Assembly: GCA_016719575.1 (NCBI GenBank)
Contig: JADJYV010000013.1
Location: forward strand, 558,001-622,000
DNA: 64,000 nucleotides
Direction: 5' to 3'
DNA from: Pseudobdellovibrionaceae bacterium
Lineage (GTDB): Bacteria; Bdellovibrionota; Bdellovibrionia; Bdellovibrionales; Bdellovibrionaceae
Shown one piece after another: positions 35,396 through 43,341 of the stretch. A model generated the notes under the pieces. The model had not been told where the DNA came from. It was given only the letters and a program-made list of their open reading frames with translations, and did not search any database. The position numbers and the translations under genes are program-made. Within the stretch, counting starts at the first letter, position 1; each line of letters opens with the position of its first letter.

Positions 35396-37902
35396 AAGTC
35401 ACCCGATCGACTGACTTCTTTGATTAAAAAGCGAGTCAACCGCTTTTTACATTTTACCTTTTGGTCCGTTTCATCATAAGCGCAATCAGGATCTACAGTT
35501 GTCCATCGAAACGGATCCGCATTTCTCAAACTAATTGGATTGCAAAGATAATGAGTTAACACAGTTTGAATACCTATATTAGGCAACCACAGCGGAGCCA
35601 GATTAGGATCATTACAACTCAGCAAGTTCCCGTTTTTTTCCCGTCCTAATATTCTAGCCATTCGAAGTTCCATTGCCGCTGACGGATGAAAAATACTACT
35701 CCATCTAATACCTACACCGTAGGCCGAATCGTCAATCTGCGCGTCTGCTGTGATAATCGTTCCGATGATCCTCAAGGGCTCCGTTCTTGGCTCGATAATC
35801 AAATGCTCACAAGTATAAAATCCAGCCACAAAGTTGGCAGAACTCTTAATGACACAATTTTTAACCAAAGACTGAACTTTAAATTCGGGATAGGTTGCAG
35901 TTGCTGGGTCGAAGCGAGCAAAGCCCTGATCAATAATAAGATCGCCATCTAAATACCCAGTCGTTGTTTTGACTTGCGAACCGCCGCTTCCAAACGCGGG
36001 AGTGAAGCTCCATGAAGCTCGTGTTTTCTTAACATATGAAGTCGTCCAGTCGGCAGCGCCAAACGACATGTAGAATGCATCTTGATTTTCAGGTATTGCA
36101 AAACACTTTTCATCAAAGGCAATATAATCTACTCCGTCCGGGACTTGAAGTGCATCATAGACGGGATAGTTTGTGTAATCACCATTAATCATCGTATTCG
36201 TATTCCAAGCCGTATTATTGTAATTGACGTTCATATTGTTACTGGCATCTTTTTCAAAGGAAAAGCCATTAACTTTATATTTTCCCATTTGAGCATTGGT
36301 AACAGTTGGATCATTGCCGTCTCGAATATTTTTAGCATAGGAGTATCCATAATCCATGGACTCAAGCACCATTTTAACCGATCCTGTTTTATAGATATTT
36401 CCACCTGCCGGCAGATAGGTGCCAATGTTCAGGTTTGCTTGGTTTACAAACTCAACTGCAAAATCAACCTGATTAAATTGAGGATTTCCACTTATAACGT
36501 GCGGAGTTGTTTTAATACTGATTTGCGGACTTGTCGTAGACGAATTGCCAATCGGAAAAACTACAGCCTCCGAGTTCCGAGTCATATAAAACTCAGTCAT
36601 ATAAGTTCCGCGCACAGCTGTATTGACAGGATTGACCATGCCTTCAAATATAAACTTAACCCTAAAAACCGATCCACCAGAACGAGAAATCATATTTCCC
36701 GCTGTTGTCACGCCTGGTACACTTGTCTGAAATCTATAACCCTCAGTAGGATCCATATGTTTTTGCTCGACAAGGTTGTCAATACTTCCAATATGAGCCG
36801 ATAGGTTAAATGTGTTAGCCGCCGCCGTAACTACGCCGGTATAAAGTTGTGCGTTTTTGGTGACACTCAGGTCCACCGACGCCATTATACGAGCCTTGCA
36901 GCGATTAAAATCGGTTAAGTTCAGGTTTAACGGCGCCTGCAAATTAAATAAATAATCTAAGCCCTCATCTCTTTCGGCATCTAACTCATATCCAGAAAGC
37001 AGTCCGGGAAAACTCGGCATTTCGTTATTGTAACTCGATTGAGGCCCACCGGCAGTCTTCGGTGAAAACAAACTCCCACTTTGCTTTATAAATCCCCCAC
37101 CCAAATAGACTTTATCAGCGAAGGTCACGTTCTTCATATTGGAACCCGTTGGAGGTAAGTTCAGATTGTCATTAATAAAAATAGGACTTTCGAAACGAAG
37201 TCCAGGACTCGAACCACTATTAACAGCCTTCAAACTTATATCACCTGCTTGCGTACTGCCTATTCCCAAATTAAGATCTTTTGGCATTAACAGGGCAAAG
37301 TAACTGATCTCACGCGCAAAAACATAGACCTTAGAACTAATACTTACATCTCTTAAGCCTTCGCTCGGAATGGCCTTTAGAGAAACTGTGATTCGCAATG
37401 GCACTTCTCGGCCTTTGGTTGTTTGGATCGCAGAGGCCTCACGCTTAATTGTAAAACTCACATCTGAAAATTTCTTTCTTATTGGATCTAAAATTAAGTA
37501 CAGAGGATGATTACTGGTAACCGAGCTTAAATTTATACTCTGGCTGATTTCCATTATTCGAGTGTCAATTGTTGGTACAGGATGGGGCACTGAGGTCACC
37601 GCGATATAAGCAAGCGATTCATCACTTAACAAAAGTCGTTCTACGTTACGGGGGTAATTCAAATCACAACTAACCTCTTGAACCCATGATGAGCTAAAAC
37701 ACCAACTCTGCTTCACCCCGTTAATAGTGTACGCCATAGCACTGTCTAAAATTATGCGAGTATCAATCTTTTCTGCGGTACTATTGACCTGCTTTATTCG
37801 ATCAGTAATAAAGACCGCAGAAAACGCAATCATGGCTGCCATAATTGCGGCAAAAACAAGGGCAGATAAAATAAGTGATCCACGTTGATTAGTGGTTTTC
37901 AT
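35392..37902 (-). CDS. Very large PilX/GspK-like prepilin without Glu+5
   Basis: The 836-residue protein starts MKTTNQRG/SLILSALVFAAIMAAM, a PilX_N-type class III signal with an 8-residue leader and no Glu at +5. Lack of Glu+5 is characteristic of the tip subunit GspK and of PilX-like proteins. Typical PilX/GspK proteins have about 150-350 residues, so more than 500 residues form an extra beta-rich domain, a candidate adhesive head. The ATG at 37902 has AAGGA upstream. It is the first gene of the operon behind the sigma-28 promoter. Confidence 0.82.
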   Translation of the reverse strand: MKTTNQRGSLILSALVFAAIMAAMIAFSAVFITDRIKQVNSTAEKIDTRIILDSAMAYTINGVKQSWCFSSSWVQEVSCDLNYPRNVERLLLSDESLAYIAVTSVPHPVPTIDTRIMEISQSINLSSVTSNHPLYLILDPIRKKFSDVSFTIKREASAIQTTKGREVPLRITVSLKAIPSEGLRDVSISSKVYVFAREISYFALLMPKDLNLGIGSTQAGDISLKAVNSGSSPGLRFESPIFINDNLNLPPTGSNMKNVTFADKVYLGGGFIKQSGSLFSPKTAGGPQSSYNNEMPSFPGLLSGYELDAERDEGLDYLFNLQAPLNLNLTDFNRCKARIMASVDLSVTKNAQLYTGVVTAAANTFNLSAHIGSIDNLVEQKHMDPTEGYRFQTSVPGVTTAGNMISRSGGSVFRVKFIFEGMVNPVNTAVRGTYMTEFYMTRNSEAVVFPIGNSSTTSPQISIKTTPHVISGNPQFNQVDFAVEFVNQANLNIGTYLPAGGNIYKTGSVKMVLESMDYGYSYAKNIRDGNDPTVTNAQMGKYKVNGFSFEKDASNNMNVNYNNTAWNTNTMINGDYTNYPVYDALQVPDGVDYIAFDEKCFAIPENQDAFYMSFGAADWTTSYVKKTRASWSFTPAFGSGGSQVKTTTGYLDGDLIIDQGFARFDPATATYPEFKVQSLVKNCVIKSSANFVAGFYTCEHLIIEPRTEPLRIIGTIITADAQIDDSAYGVGIRWSSIFHPSAAMELRMARILGREKNGNLLSCNDPNLAPLWLPNIGIQTVLTHYLCNPISLRNADPFRWTTVDPDCAYDETDQKVKCKKRLTRFLIKEVSRSGDL

Positions 37903-37918
37903 CGTATTCCTTAATCAA

Positions 37919-37963
37919 ATTTTCACAGTACCTATTTTCACAGTACCTATTTTCACAGTACCT
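37919..37963 (-). repeat. Three perfect 15-bp tandem repeats in the prepilin-operon leader
   Basis: ATTTTCACAGTACCT (plus strand) is repeated three times without mismatch at 37919-37933, 37934-37948 and 37949-37963. The array lies between the sigma-28 promoter and the first gene, 17 nt from its start codon. It may bind a regulator or set the leader length; copy number could vary by slippage. Confidence 0.95.
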
Positions 37964-37969
37964 AGACTC

Positions 37970-37996
37970 TTATCGGGATTTTTTCGAAAAACTTTA
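37970..37996 (-). promoter_or_regulatory. Sigma-28 (FliA) promoter of the prepilin operon
   Basis: On the minus strand TAAAGTTT (37996-37989), 11 nt, then CCCGATAA (37977-37970) match the FliA consensus TAAAGTTT-N11-GCCGATAA at 15 of 16 positions with exact spacing. The transcript would begin near 37960 and run into the 836-residue prepilin gene. Confidence 0.85.
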
Positions 37997-38120
37997 GGTC
38001 AATCGCATCGGCGTTTCATAATGAGAATTGAGCGACACGAATAGCCAAAAGCCGGTCTGGACTGATCTCCAGTCGGTATTGAGGGTGGACACTCTTTGCG
38101 CTCTTTATTTTCTTCTATAT

Positions 38121-40271
38121 TTATTTAGCCAGGAGACGGGTAATTCTATCTTCCAATATCGTACCCAAGTTGGCCTCTTTCAAACGCAATGGCCCGCTAC
38201 TCTTCTCGCTAAAAATATGCGCTCGAGTCAGCCGCAGAGGAAGCGGGATTTCGCCTAACTGAGTTAGCCACAAACTTTTCTTAAGTTCATTTTTGTAAAA
38301 AGCACCATTTGAATTGTACAACGCTTTATCCAATGACAGTACCACTTCACTATAGGGCGCCGCTAATTTTTGTATCTTTGAGTTTTCACATTTAAAAAAA
38401 CTGAGTGCAAATTTCCTATCGATATTTATCGGTTCTTTGGCTGAAATCCAAACGATGTTCGCAGCCAGCCCTGGTAGGGCTAAAAAATGAGAAGTGCTAT
38501 TTTGAAACAAGCAATACAGGCTTTCCTGATCAAAAAAGACTGTATCAATATAACCAACCATCACGCCTCGTGGTGCCAGACTCATATCCAATCTTTTCAC
38601 AAACTCTGATGTGTACAATTTTCCTGTCGAGTTTGCTATTGGCCAGCTTAGATTCCAGATGATCACGTCATATTTTTTCCGATTCCTAAATACAAATGTG
38701 AAAGCATCCTCATTAATAAGATTCAAATGTTCATTGTTCCAGGTGATCTGACTGTCCTGAGCTAATCTTTCACGAAAGTTTAAATCCATAAAAATTGGAT
38801 TATTATCAACAATGTCAACCTGCCAATTCTTTGCGTTTTTTCCCTCATTCAAATGCACCAATGTCGCTAAGGCCTGATGACCACCTAGCCCCAGCACCAA
38901 AGCTGATTCAAACGCTTCTTTTTTTACTTCATTTACCCACAAAACCTGTTGAATCTCTTTTAATGTGTCATACTTTACATGATATCCTCCAAGCCCAAGA
39001 TGCCTGCGCCTGGTCAAAGGGTTCGTCACGAGATAACCTACATGCCCCTCTTTTCTAAGAAAGGTGTCGAAGTTAAAGTCGCCATTATAATCTGCGAGAT
39101 ATTGCAGTGAAAACATCGAGATCTTCCTGTCTAAGGAAACCCCCAAAAGAATTACAATAAAAGCAAGAAAGGCACCGTAAATGAGTCTTTTATATTTAAT
39201 TCCTTCTTCCTGCCACATTAAATAACCGAGGGAAATTAGAAAAAATATTAACTGCAAACTAAGATCTAATCTTTTTAAAACAACAATGTAAGTTAAAATC
39301 CCACAGATATTTCCGATGGTGCAGCTGAGTAAATGCCCACCGGAGGGAGATTTCTTTTCACTTAAAGGAATAATCGTCGCCAAAAGAAAATACGGTATTA
39401 AGAAAATAAACGTTAAAAATACGGAGCTATATGTTTTTACAAAGTCCAAACGAAAAACTTCTTGCAGATGAAAAAAATTACTTAAGATCAGTAATATAAA
39501 TATAGTGAAAGTAGAAAACAAAAGTCCAACTAGGACCTTGCGGGTTGTTGAAACATATTTTATTATGATCGGACTAAATGAAAGTGCAAAAAACACAATC
39601 ATTAAATACAAGGGGTATTCTATCCCTGTCGATCTATAAATTTGACTTGAAACCTCAAAAAATATCCCCAGATATACTGACGAGCAAATCCCCCAAATGA
39701 GCGTGTTTAGATTCATTTGATTTCTTACTTGCTTGCTTTGAAATCGTAAGCCCTCGCGTTTGTCGCCAATAATTTTAGCAGCAATTATTAAAAGTACTGC
39801 CCCCTGAACGGAAATGAGGATATCAATTCCGAATGTCTTTACGAAAAAAAGTAGACAAGGAATCAATAGGGCCATCATTATATGAATCAATGAATAGTAG
39901 CGGCTCTCAAAGACCTGATTAAGATAAAACAGTTTCTGTTGAAAAAACCCAATCACCATCAGCAGAGAAAAAAATAGCAAGACCAAGAGGTGCTTTGCCT
40001 CTCCCCCTTGAGCGCCATTTAAAATGTAATCTTCATAATTAATACCAAACAAAATGACACAGGTGCCAGTAAAGAGCAAAAGGCCCGAAATTGTTCTTTT
40101 GCCCATTTCCTTCGTCAACACTATGCCCAGCGAGATCCCGATAAAAGAAAAGAGATTTATGTAAAGAGGCACGTCATTCTGATGCCCCCACAAGAGCTCT
40201 AGTTGTGACTGGGTCAACAAACTGCTAAAAACAAAAATAACAGACACAAGTAAACTCAAAATCAAATTCAT
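38121..40271 (-). CDS. Membrane-embedded spermidine-synthase-like protein
   Basis: Starting at ATG 40271 (TGATG overlap with the upstream stop; CTGGAG ribosome site), the 716-residue protein has about 14 hydrophobic segments and then a cytoplasmic Rossmann domain from about residue 450. The SAM/dcSAM-binding loop is ALVLGLGGHQAL, with DIVDNNP after it and the INEDAFTFV acidic residue later. The aminopropyltransferase catalytic region, usually D-x-x-D-P, reads WNLSWP here, so polyamine synthesis is unlikely. The substrate is unknown. It is co-transcribed with an acyltransferase-like membrane protein, suggesting modification of a lipid or envelope molecule. Confidence 0.75.
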   Translation of the reverse strand: MNLILSLLVSVIFVFSSLLTQSQLELLWGHQNDVPLYINLFSFIGISLGIVLTKEMGKRTISGLLLFTGTCVILFGINYEDYILNGAQGGEAKHLLVLLFFSLLMVIGFFQQKLFYLNQVFESRYYSLIHIMMALLIPCLLFFVKTFGIDILISVQGAVLLIIAAKIIGDKREGLRFQSKQVRNQMNLNTLIWGICSSVYLGIFFEVSSQIYRSTGIEYPLYLMIVFFALSFSPIIIKYVSTTRKVLVGLLFSTFTIFILLILSNFFHLQEVFRLDFVKTYSSVFLTFIFLIPYFLLATIIPLSEKKSPSGGHLLSCTIGNICGILTYIVVLKRLDLSLQLIFFLISLGYLMWQEEGIKYKRLIYGAFLAFIVILLGVSLDRKISMFSLQYLADYNGDFNFDTFLRKEGHVGYLVTNPLTRRRHLGLGGYHVKYDTLKEIQQVLWVNEVKKEAFESALVLGLGGHQALATLVHLNEGKNAKNWQVDIVDNNPIFMDLNFRERLAQDSQITWNNEHLNLINEDAFTFVFRNRKKYDVIIWNLSWPIANSTGKLYTSEFVKRLDMSLAPRGVMVGYIDTVFFDQESLYCLFQNSTSHFLALPGLAANIVWISAKEPINIDRKFALSFFKCENSKIQKLAAPYSEVVLSLDKALYNSNGAFYKNELKKSLWLTQLGEIPLPLRLTRAHIFSEKSSGPLRLKEANLGTILEDRITRLLAK

Positions 40272-41416
40272 CAAAAGAACTCCAGAATTTTCGAGCTCTT
40301 TTGACTTTTTATCTGCCCAACCCATCTGCACGGAAAGTATGAAAGCAACAAAATAAGGATTGTCATTAGCCAAACTTCAAAAATGCTCAAACCGTAACCA
40401 GAAGGCTTGAAGTTTATAATATCGAATAAAATCTCTTGGTTCCTATTATAGTGGTATAGGACGGCTCCGATATGAATCAATAACAGGTGAAAAAAATAAA
40501 AAAATAACGGTGCTCGTCCGTAGGTAACAAGTATGGTTTCCAATATTTTTATTTTATTGATCTTCATATAGGCCAAAAACAGGAAAGCGACACCAAGGGT
40601 CCACAATAAAAATTGCAGAGAAGGCGGATATTTCTGACAATTCAAAAATGAATTTATCACATTAAAAAGGCCGCCCGTTTTCGCGCGGGGTGTCGGGTCG
40701 CCGTAGAGATCAAAATATCTCAAGAAAAAAAACATAGAAAGTGCAAAAAAAGAAATTTTTATAAATTGTTTTTCTGAAAATTGTTTTAGATTCCGATAAT
40801 ACTCAGCAAAAACATAACCCAATAAAATAACGCCAATCCATGGCAAAACTGGATAGAACACTCTCACGAAATACTCGTCGTTCAGGTAAACTCTTCCAGG
40901 TTCATGAAGTACTTTCCAAATCCAATAATAGCTGCCAAAGTCAGAGGCTCGAAATACGTCGAGCCTGTTATGAAAAAGAATTATAACACTCCCAAGAAAA
41001 AGAAGAATTCTTGTCCTTAAAAACACCAACGCCGCCAAGACACAGAGAGAGACTCCAATGGCCCAAAGGACTCCCAAAGTGGGTCGATAATAGTCAAATC
41101 TAAAATACCAAACAAATTGAGAAAGAGTTAGCTCTAGAAAAATTATCAACAAACCTCTTTTAAACAAAAAATTTGCCAACTCAACTTTGGTTTTTTTTAA
41201 GTTTAGATAACTTGCCCCAAATCCAGCTAAAAATATAAAAACGGGCGCACAAAGGTGACTTAGAAGTCGAGTTAGGAATTCAAAGTTTGAGACAGATCCC
41301 AGTTGTGGATTTAAAGTCGTTTGTGAAAAAAAATCGCGAGTGTGGTCTAAGGTCATCAAGACCATAACCAAACCACGAAGAGCGTCAAATGTGTGGTCAC
41401 GTTTAAGACTTCTCAC
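40271..41416 (-). CDS. DUF1624/heparan-acetyltransferase-like membrane protein
   Basis: The 381-residue polytopic protein has the DUF1624 start, FDALRGLVMVLMTLDHTRDFF. Conserved R-G and D-H residues lie in the first helix, followed by about ten further helices and motifs such as LWAIGVSLCVL and PVLPWIGVILLGY. Family members transfer acyl groups across membranes to sugars. The start is GTG 41416; TATAGA lies 7 nt before it and no ribosome site is visible, so a leaderless message is possible. It is coupled to the spermidine-synthase-like gene by a TGATG overlap. Confidence 0.8.
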   Translation of the reverse strand: MRSLKRDHTFDALRGLVMVLMTLDHTRDFFSQTTLNPQLGSVSNFEFLTRLLSHLCAPVFIFLAGFGASYLNLKKTKVELANFLFKRGLLIIFLELTLSQFVWYFRFDYYRPTLGVLWAIGVSLCVLAALVFLRTRILLFLGSVIILFHNRLDVFRASDFGSYYWIWKVLHEPGRVYLNDEYFVRVFYPVLPWIGVILLGYVFAEYYRNLKQFSEKQFIKISFFALSMFFFLRYFDLYGDPTPRAKTGGLFNVINSFLNCQKYPPSLQFLLWTLGVAFLFLAYMKINKIKILETILVTYGRAPLFFYFFHLLLIHIGAVLYHYNRNQEILFDIINFKPSGYGLSIFEVWLMTILILLLSYFPCRWVGQIKSQKSSKILEFF

Positions 41417-41511
41417 GCCCGATTCTATAATACATTTTTTTTCTGAACAATGAGTCGCCTAGACCAACGAAGAGGATTCTCTAGCTCCTGACGAAAAATC
41501 AATTCGGTCGG

Positions 41512-42582
41512 TCAGTCAATCCAGTCCATCCAATTGAACACATCAGGTCTCATTCCATTTTGAATACCCGTGAGTTCTTCATACAACCTAGCGGCGATGG
41601 GTCCCGTTTGATTATTATTAATGACAATCTGCCACTGCTTTGCTGCTAGCTCCCCAACCGGACTGATGACGGCGGCGGTGCCAGTGCCAAACATTTCTTT
41701 GAGACGACCACTCTTGTGGCCCTCTCTAATCTCTGCAAGTTTAATCTTTCTCTCGACGACAGGAACATTCCAAGACTGGAGTAGTGTCTTTACAGAATCT
41801 CGAGTTCCCCCGCCCAAAATAGTTCCATCCAAGGACGGTGTTACAACTTCGTTGTCAAAAACAAAAAAGACATTCATGGTCCCAACTTCTTCAACATATT
41901 CACGATTTACATCCAACCATAATACCTGAGAGTAAGAACTCTTTTTGGCTTCTTGTGCGGCCCGAAGACTTGTCGCATAGTTTGCCGCTGCTTTGGTCGC
42001 GCCGAGGCCGCCAGGCGCAGCGCGAATGTATTCTTCTTCGACCCAAATTTTTATTGGCTTCGTCCCCTCCGAATAATAAGAACCCACCGGAGACAAAATG
42101 ACGAAGAATAAATACTCCTCCGCAGGTCTCACGCCCAAAAAAGCCTCGGTCCCAATCAAAGTTGGACGAATATAAAGAGCACATCCCTTTTCTGAAGGAA
42201 TCCAATCTTTGTCGATTTTTACCAATGCTTTGATACCCTCAATAAATAAATCCTTAGGGGGAGCTTGCATACACAATCTCGCCGCCCCCTCGGTCATGCG
42301 ATTCCAATTAAAATCGGGTCTAAACATCGCACATCGGCCGCCCTGCATTCGGAAGGCCTTCATCCCTTCGAAGAGCGCCTGGCCATAGTGAAGAACGCTA
42401 GCCCCCGGATCTAATTGCAAAGCTTGGTAAGGAGTGACCTGTGGCTCATACCAACCCTTCTTGACCGAATAAGAGACTTTAAACATATGATCAGTGAAAT
42501 ACCGACCGAAACCCAAAGAAGTACTCTCTGGTTTATTTTTAAGATTAGAGCTTTTACTTAAGGTAATGTGTGATTTAGACAT
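41512..42582 (-). CDS. ilvE: Branched-chain amino acid aminotransferase (class II long form)
   Basis: The 356-residue PLP enzyme interconverts Leu, Ile and Val with their 2-oxo acids. The segments LHYGQALFEGMKAFR and GGLGATKAAANYATSL (with the PLP Lys) and the later EVGTMNVFFVF and GGGTRDSV loops identify the fold type IV BCAT of the long, mitochondrial-like form. ATG 42582 (MSKSHIT) is preferred over an upstream TTG at 42618, though its ribosome site is weak. It stands alone between two unrelated operons on the same strand. Branched-chain degradation would also supply propionyl-CoA to prp genes elsewhere in the window. Confidence 0.94.
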   Translation of the reverse strand: MSKSHITLSKSSNLKNKPESTSLGFGRYFTDHMFKVSYSVKKGWYEPQVTPYQALQLDPGASVLHYGQALFEGMKAFRMQGGRCAMFRPDFNWNRMTEGAARLCMQAPPKDLFIEGIKALVKIDKDWIPSEKGCALYIRPTLIGTEAFLGVRPAEEYLFFVILSPVGSYYSEGTKPIKIWVEEEYIRAAPGGLGATKAAANYATSLRAAQEAKKSSYSQVLWLDVNREYVEEVGTMNVFFVFDNEVVTPSLDGTILGGGTRDSVKTLLQSWNVPVVERKIKLAEIREGHKSGRLKEMFGTGTAAVISPVGELAAKQWQIVINNNQTGPIAARLYEELTGIQNGMRPDVFNWMDWID

Positions 42583-42636
42583 GCTAGAGAATAAACCACC
42601 ATCTGAGTTTGGGATCAAGCAGAGAAAAAATAACGC

Positions 42637-43341
42637 TTATTTGCTGATAGATTTAAGTGACTCAGCCCGGTTTTGATTTTGCGCTTTGAGTACGTTCTGC
42701 CATATTTTCTTCGAAATAGGGCCCGGTAGCCAGGCCTCAATCTGGGGAACTTTCTCGGGATCGAGGGCTGACCAATGATACAGAATTTCAGCTTTAACCC
42801 CGGCCAAGGATTCCCGCAACGCGGGGTCCATTTTGGAATTTTCAATGGCGCCATCCGTTACTATGTCCTGCAAAACGGCTTCGGCAGCTGAGCTTTTTTC
42901 GACGCGAATGGCTTCGAGCAACAAATCTGTTGCCACATTTTTAGCTTCTTCAAAGTCTGAATCGTCAGGAGTCGGCGATTTTAAAAAAGAACCTAAATTG
43001 CGTAGCATTTGATTGTCTTGCAAAAATGACTTTCGCAAGGCCTTCTCTTCTTCTGTCAAAAAGGCTTTGTTTTTTATTGCTCTATATTGCTTTAATTCTT
43101 CAACATGGGGCGGACCAGAAAGGACACTGGTGTCCACTTCATCTTCAGCTGTCTTCGTTGCAGGAGCCTGCTCTTGATTTACTTCAGTTCTAACTATTGG
43201 AATTGCCAGCCCCTGATCAGCAATGTCTTTTGAAATCCCCACTTCTTCAGACTCCCCAGAAATTGATTTGTGGCTGGTTTTAAAGACTATCCCAGCCACA
43301 ACAAGTACTAATAGACCGCCGATGAGGGTCTGCTTATTCAT
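42637..43341 (-). CDS. Membrane-anchored helical protein of unknown function
   Basis: The 234-residue protein has a single N-terminal membrane helix (LIGGLLVLVVAGIVF), a charged low-complexity linker, and an alpha-helical domain from about residue 80 (LKQYRAIKNKAFLTEEEKAL). There is no enzyme motif. The ATG shares its A with the TAA of the preceding Hint-domain lipoprotein gene (43341-43343), so translation is coupled and a shared job is likely. It could be an export or maturation partner of that lipoprotein; this rests on position alone. Confidence 0.72.
   Translation of the reverse strand: MNKQTLIGGLLVLVVAGIVFKTSHKSISGESEEVGISKDIADQGLAIPIVRTEVNQEQAPATKTAEDEVDTSVLSGPPHVEELKQYRAIKNKAFLTEEEKALRKSFLQDNQMLRNLGSFLKSPTPDDSDFEEAKNVATDLLLEAIRVEKSSAAEAVLQDIVTDGAIENSKMDPALRESLAGVKAEILYHWSALDPEKVPQIEAWLPGPISKKIWQNVLKAQNQNRAESLKSISK

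Noticed and set aside
36082..36804. 240-codon plus-strand open frame opposite the large prepilin
   Set aside because: Antisense shadow: Ile/Ser/Cys-rich with no domain, while the minus strand has a clear prepilin.
37919..37963. Tandem repeats as a CRISPR remnant
   Set aside because: The units are 15 bp, directly adjoining, without spacers and without cas genes.
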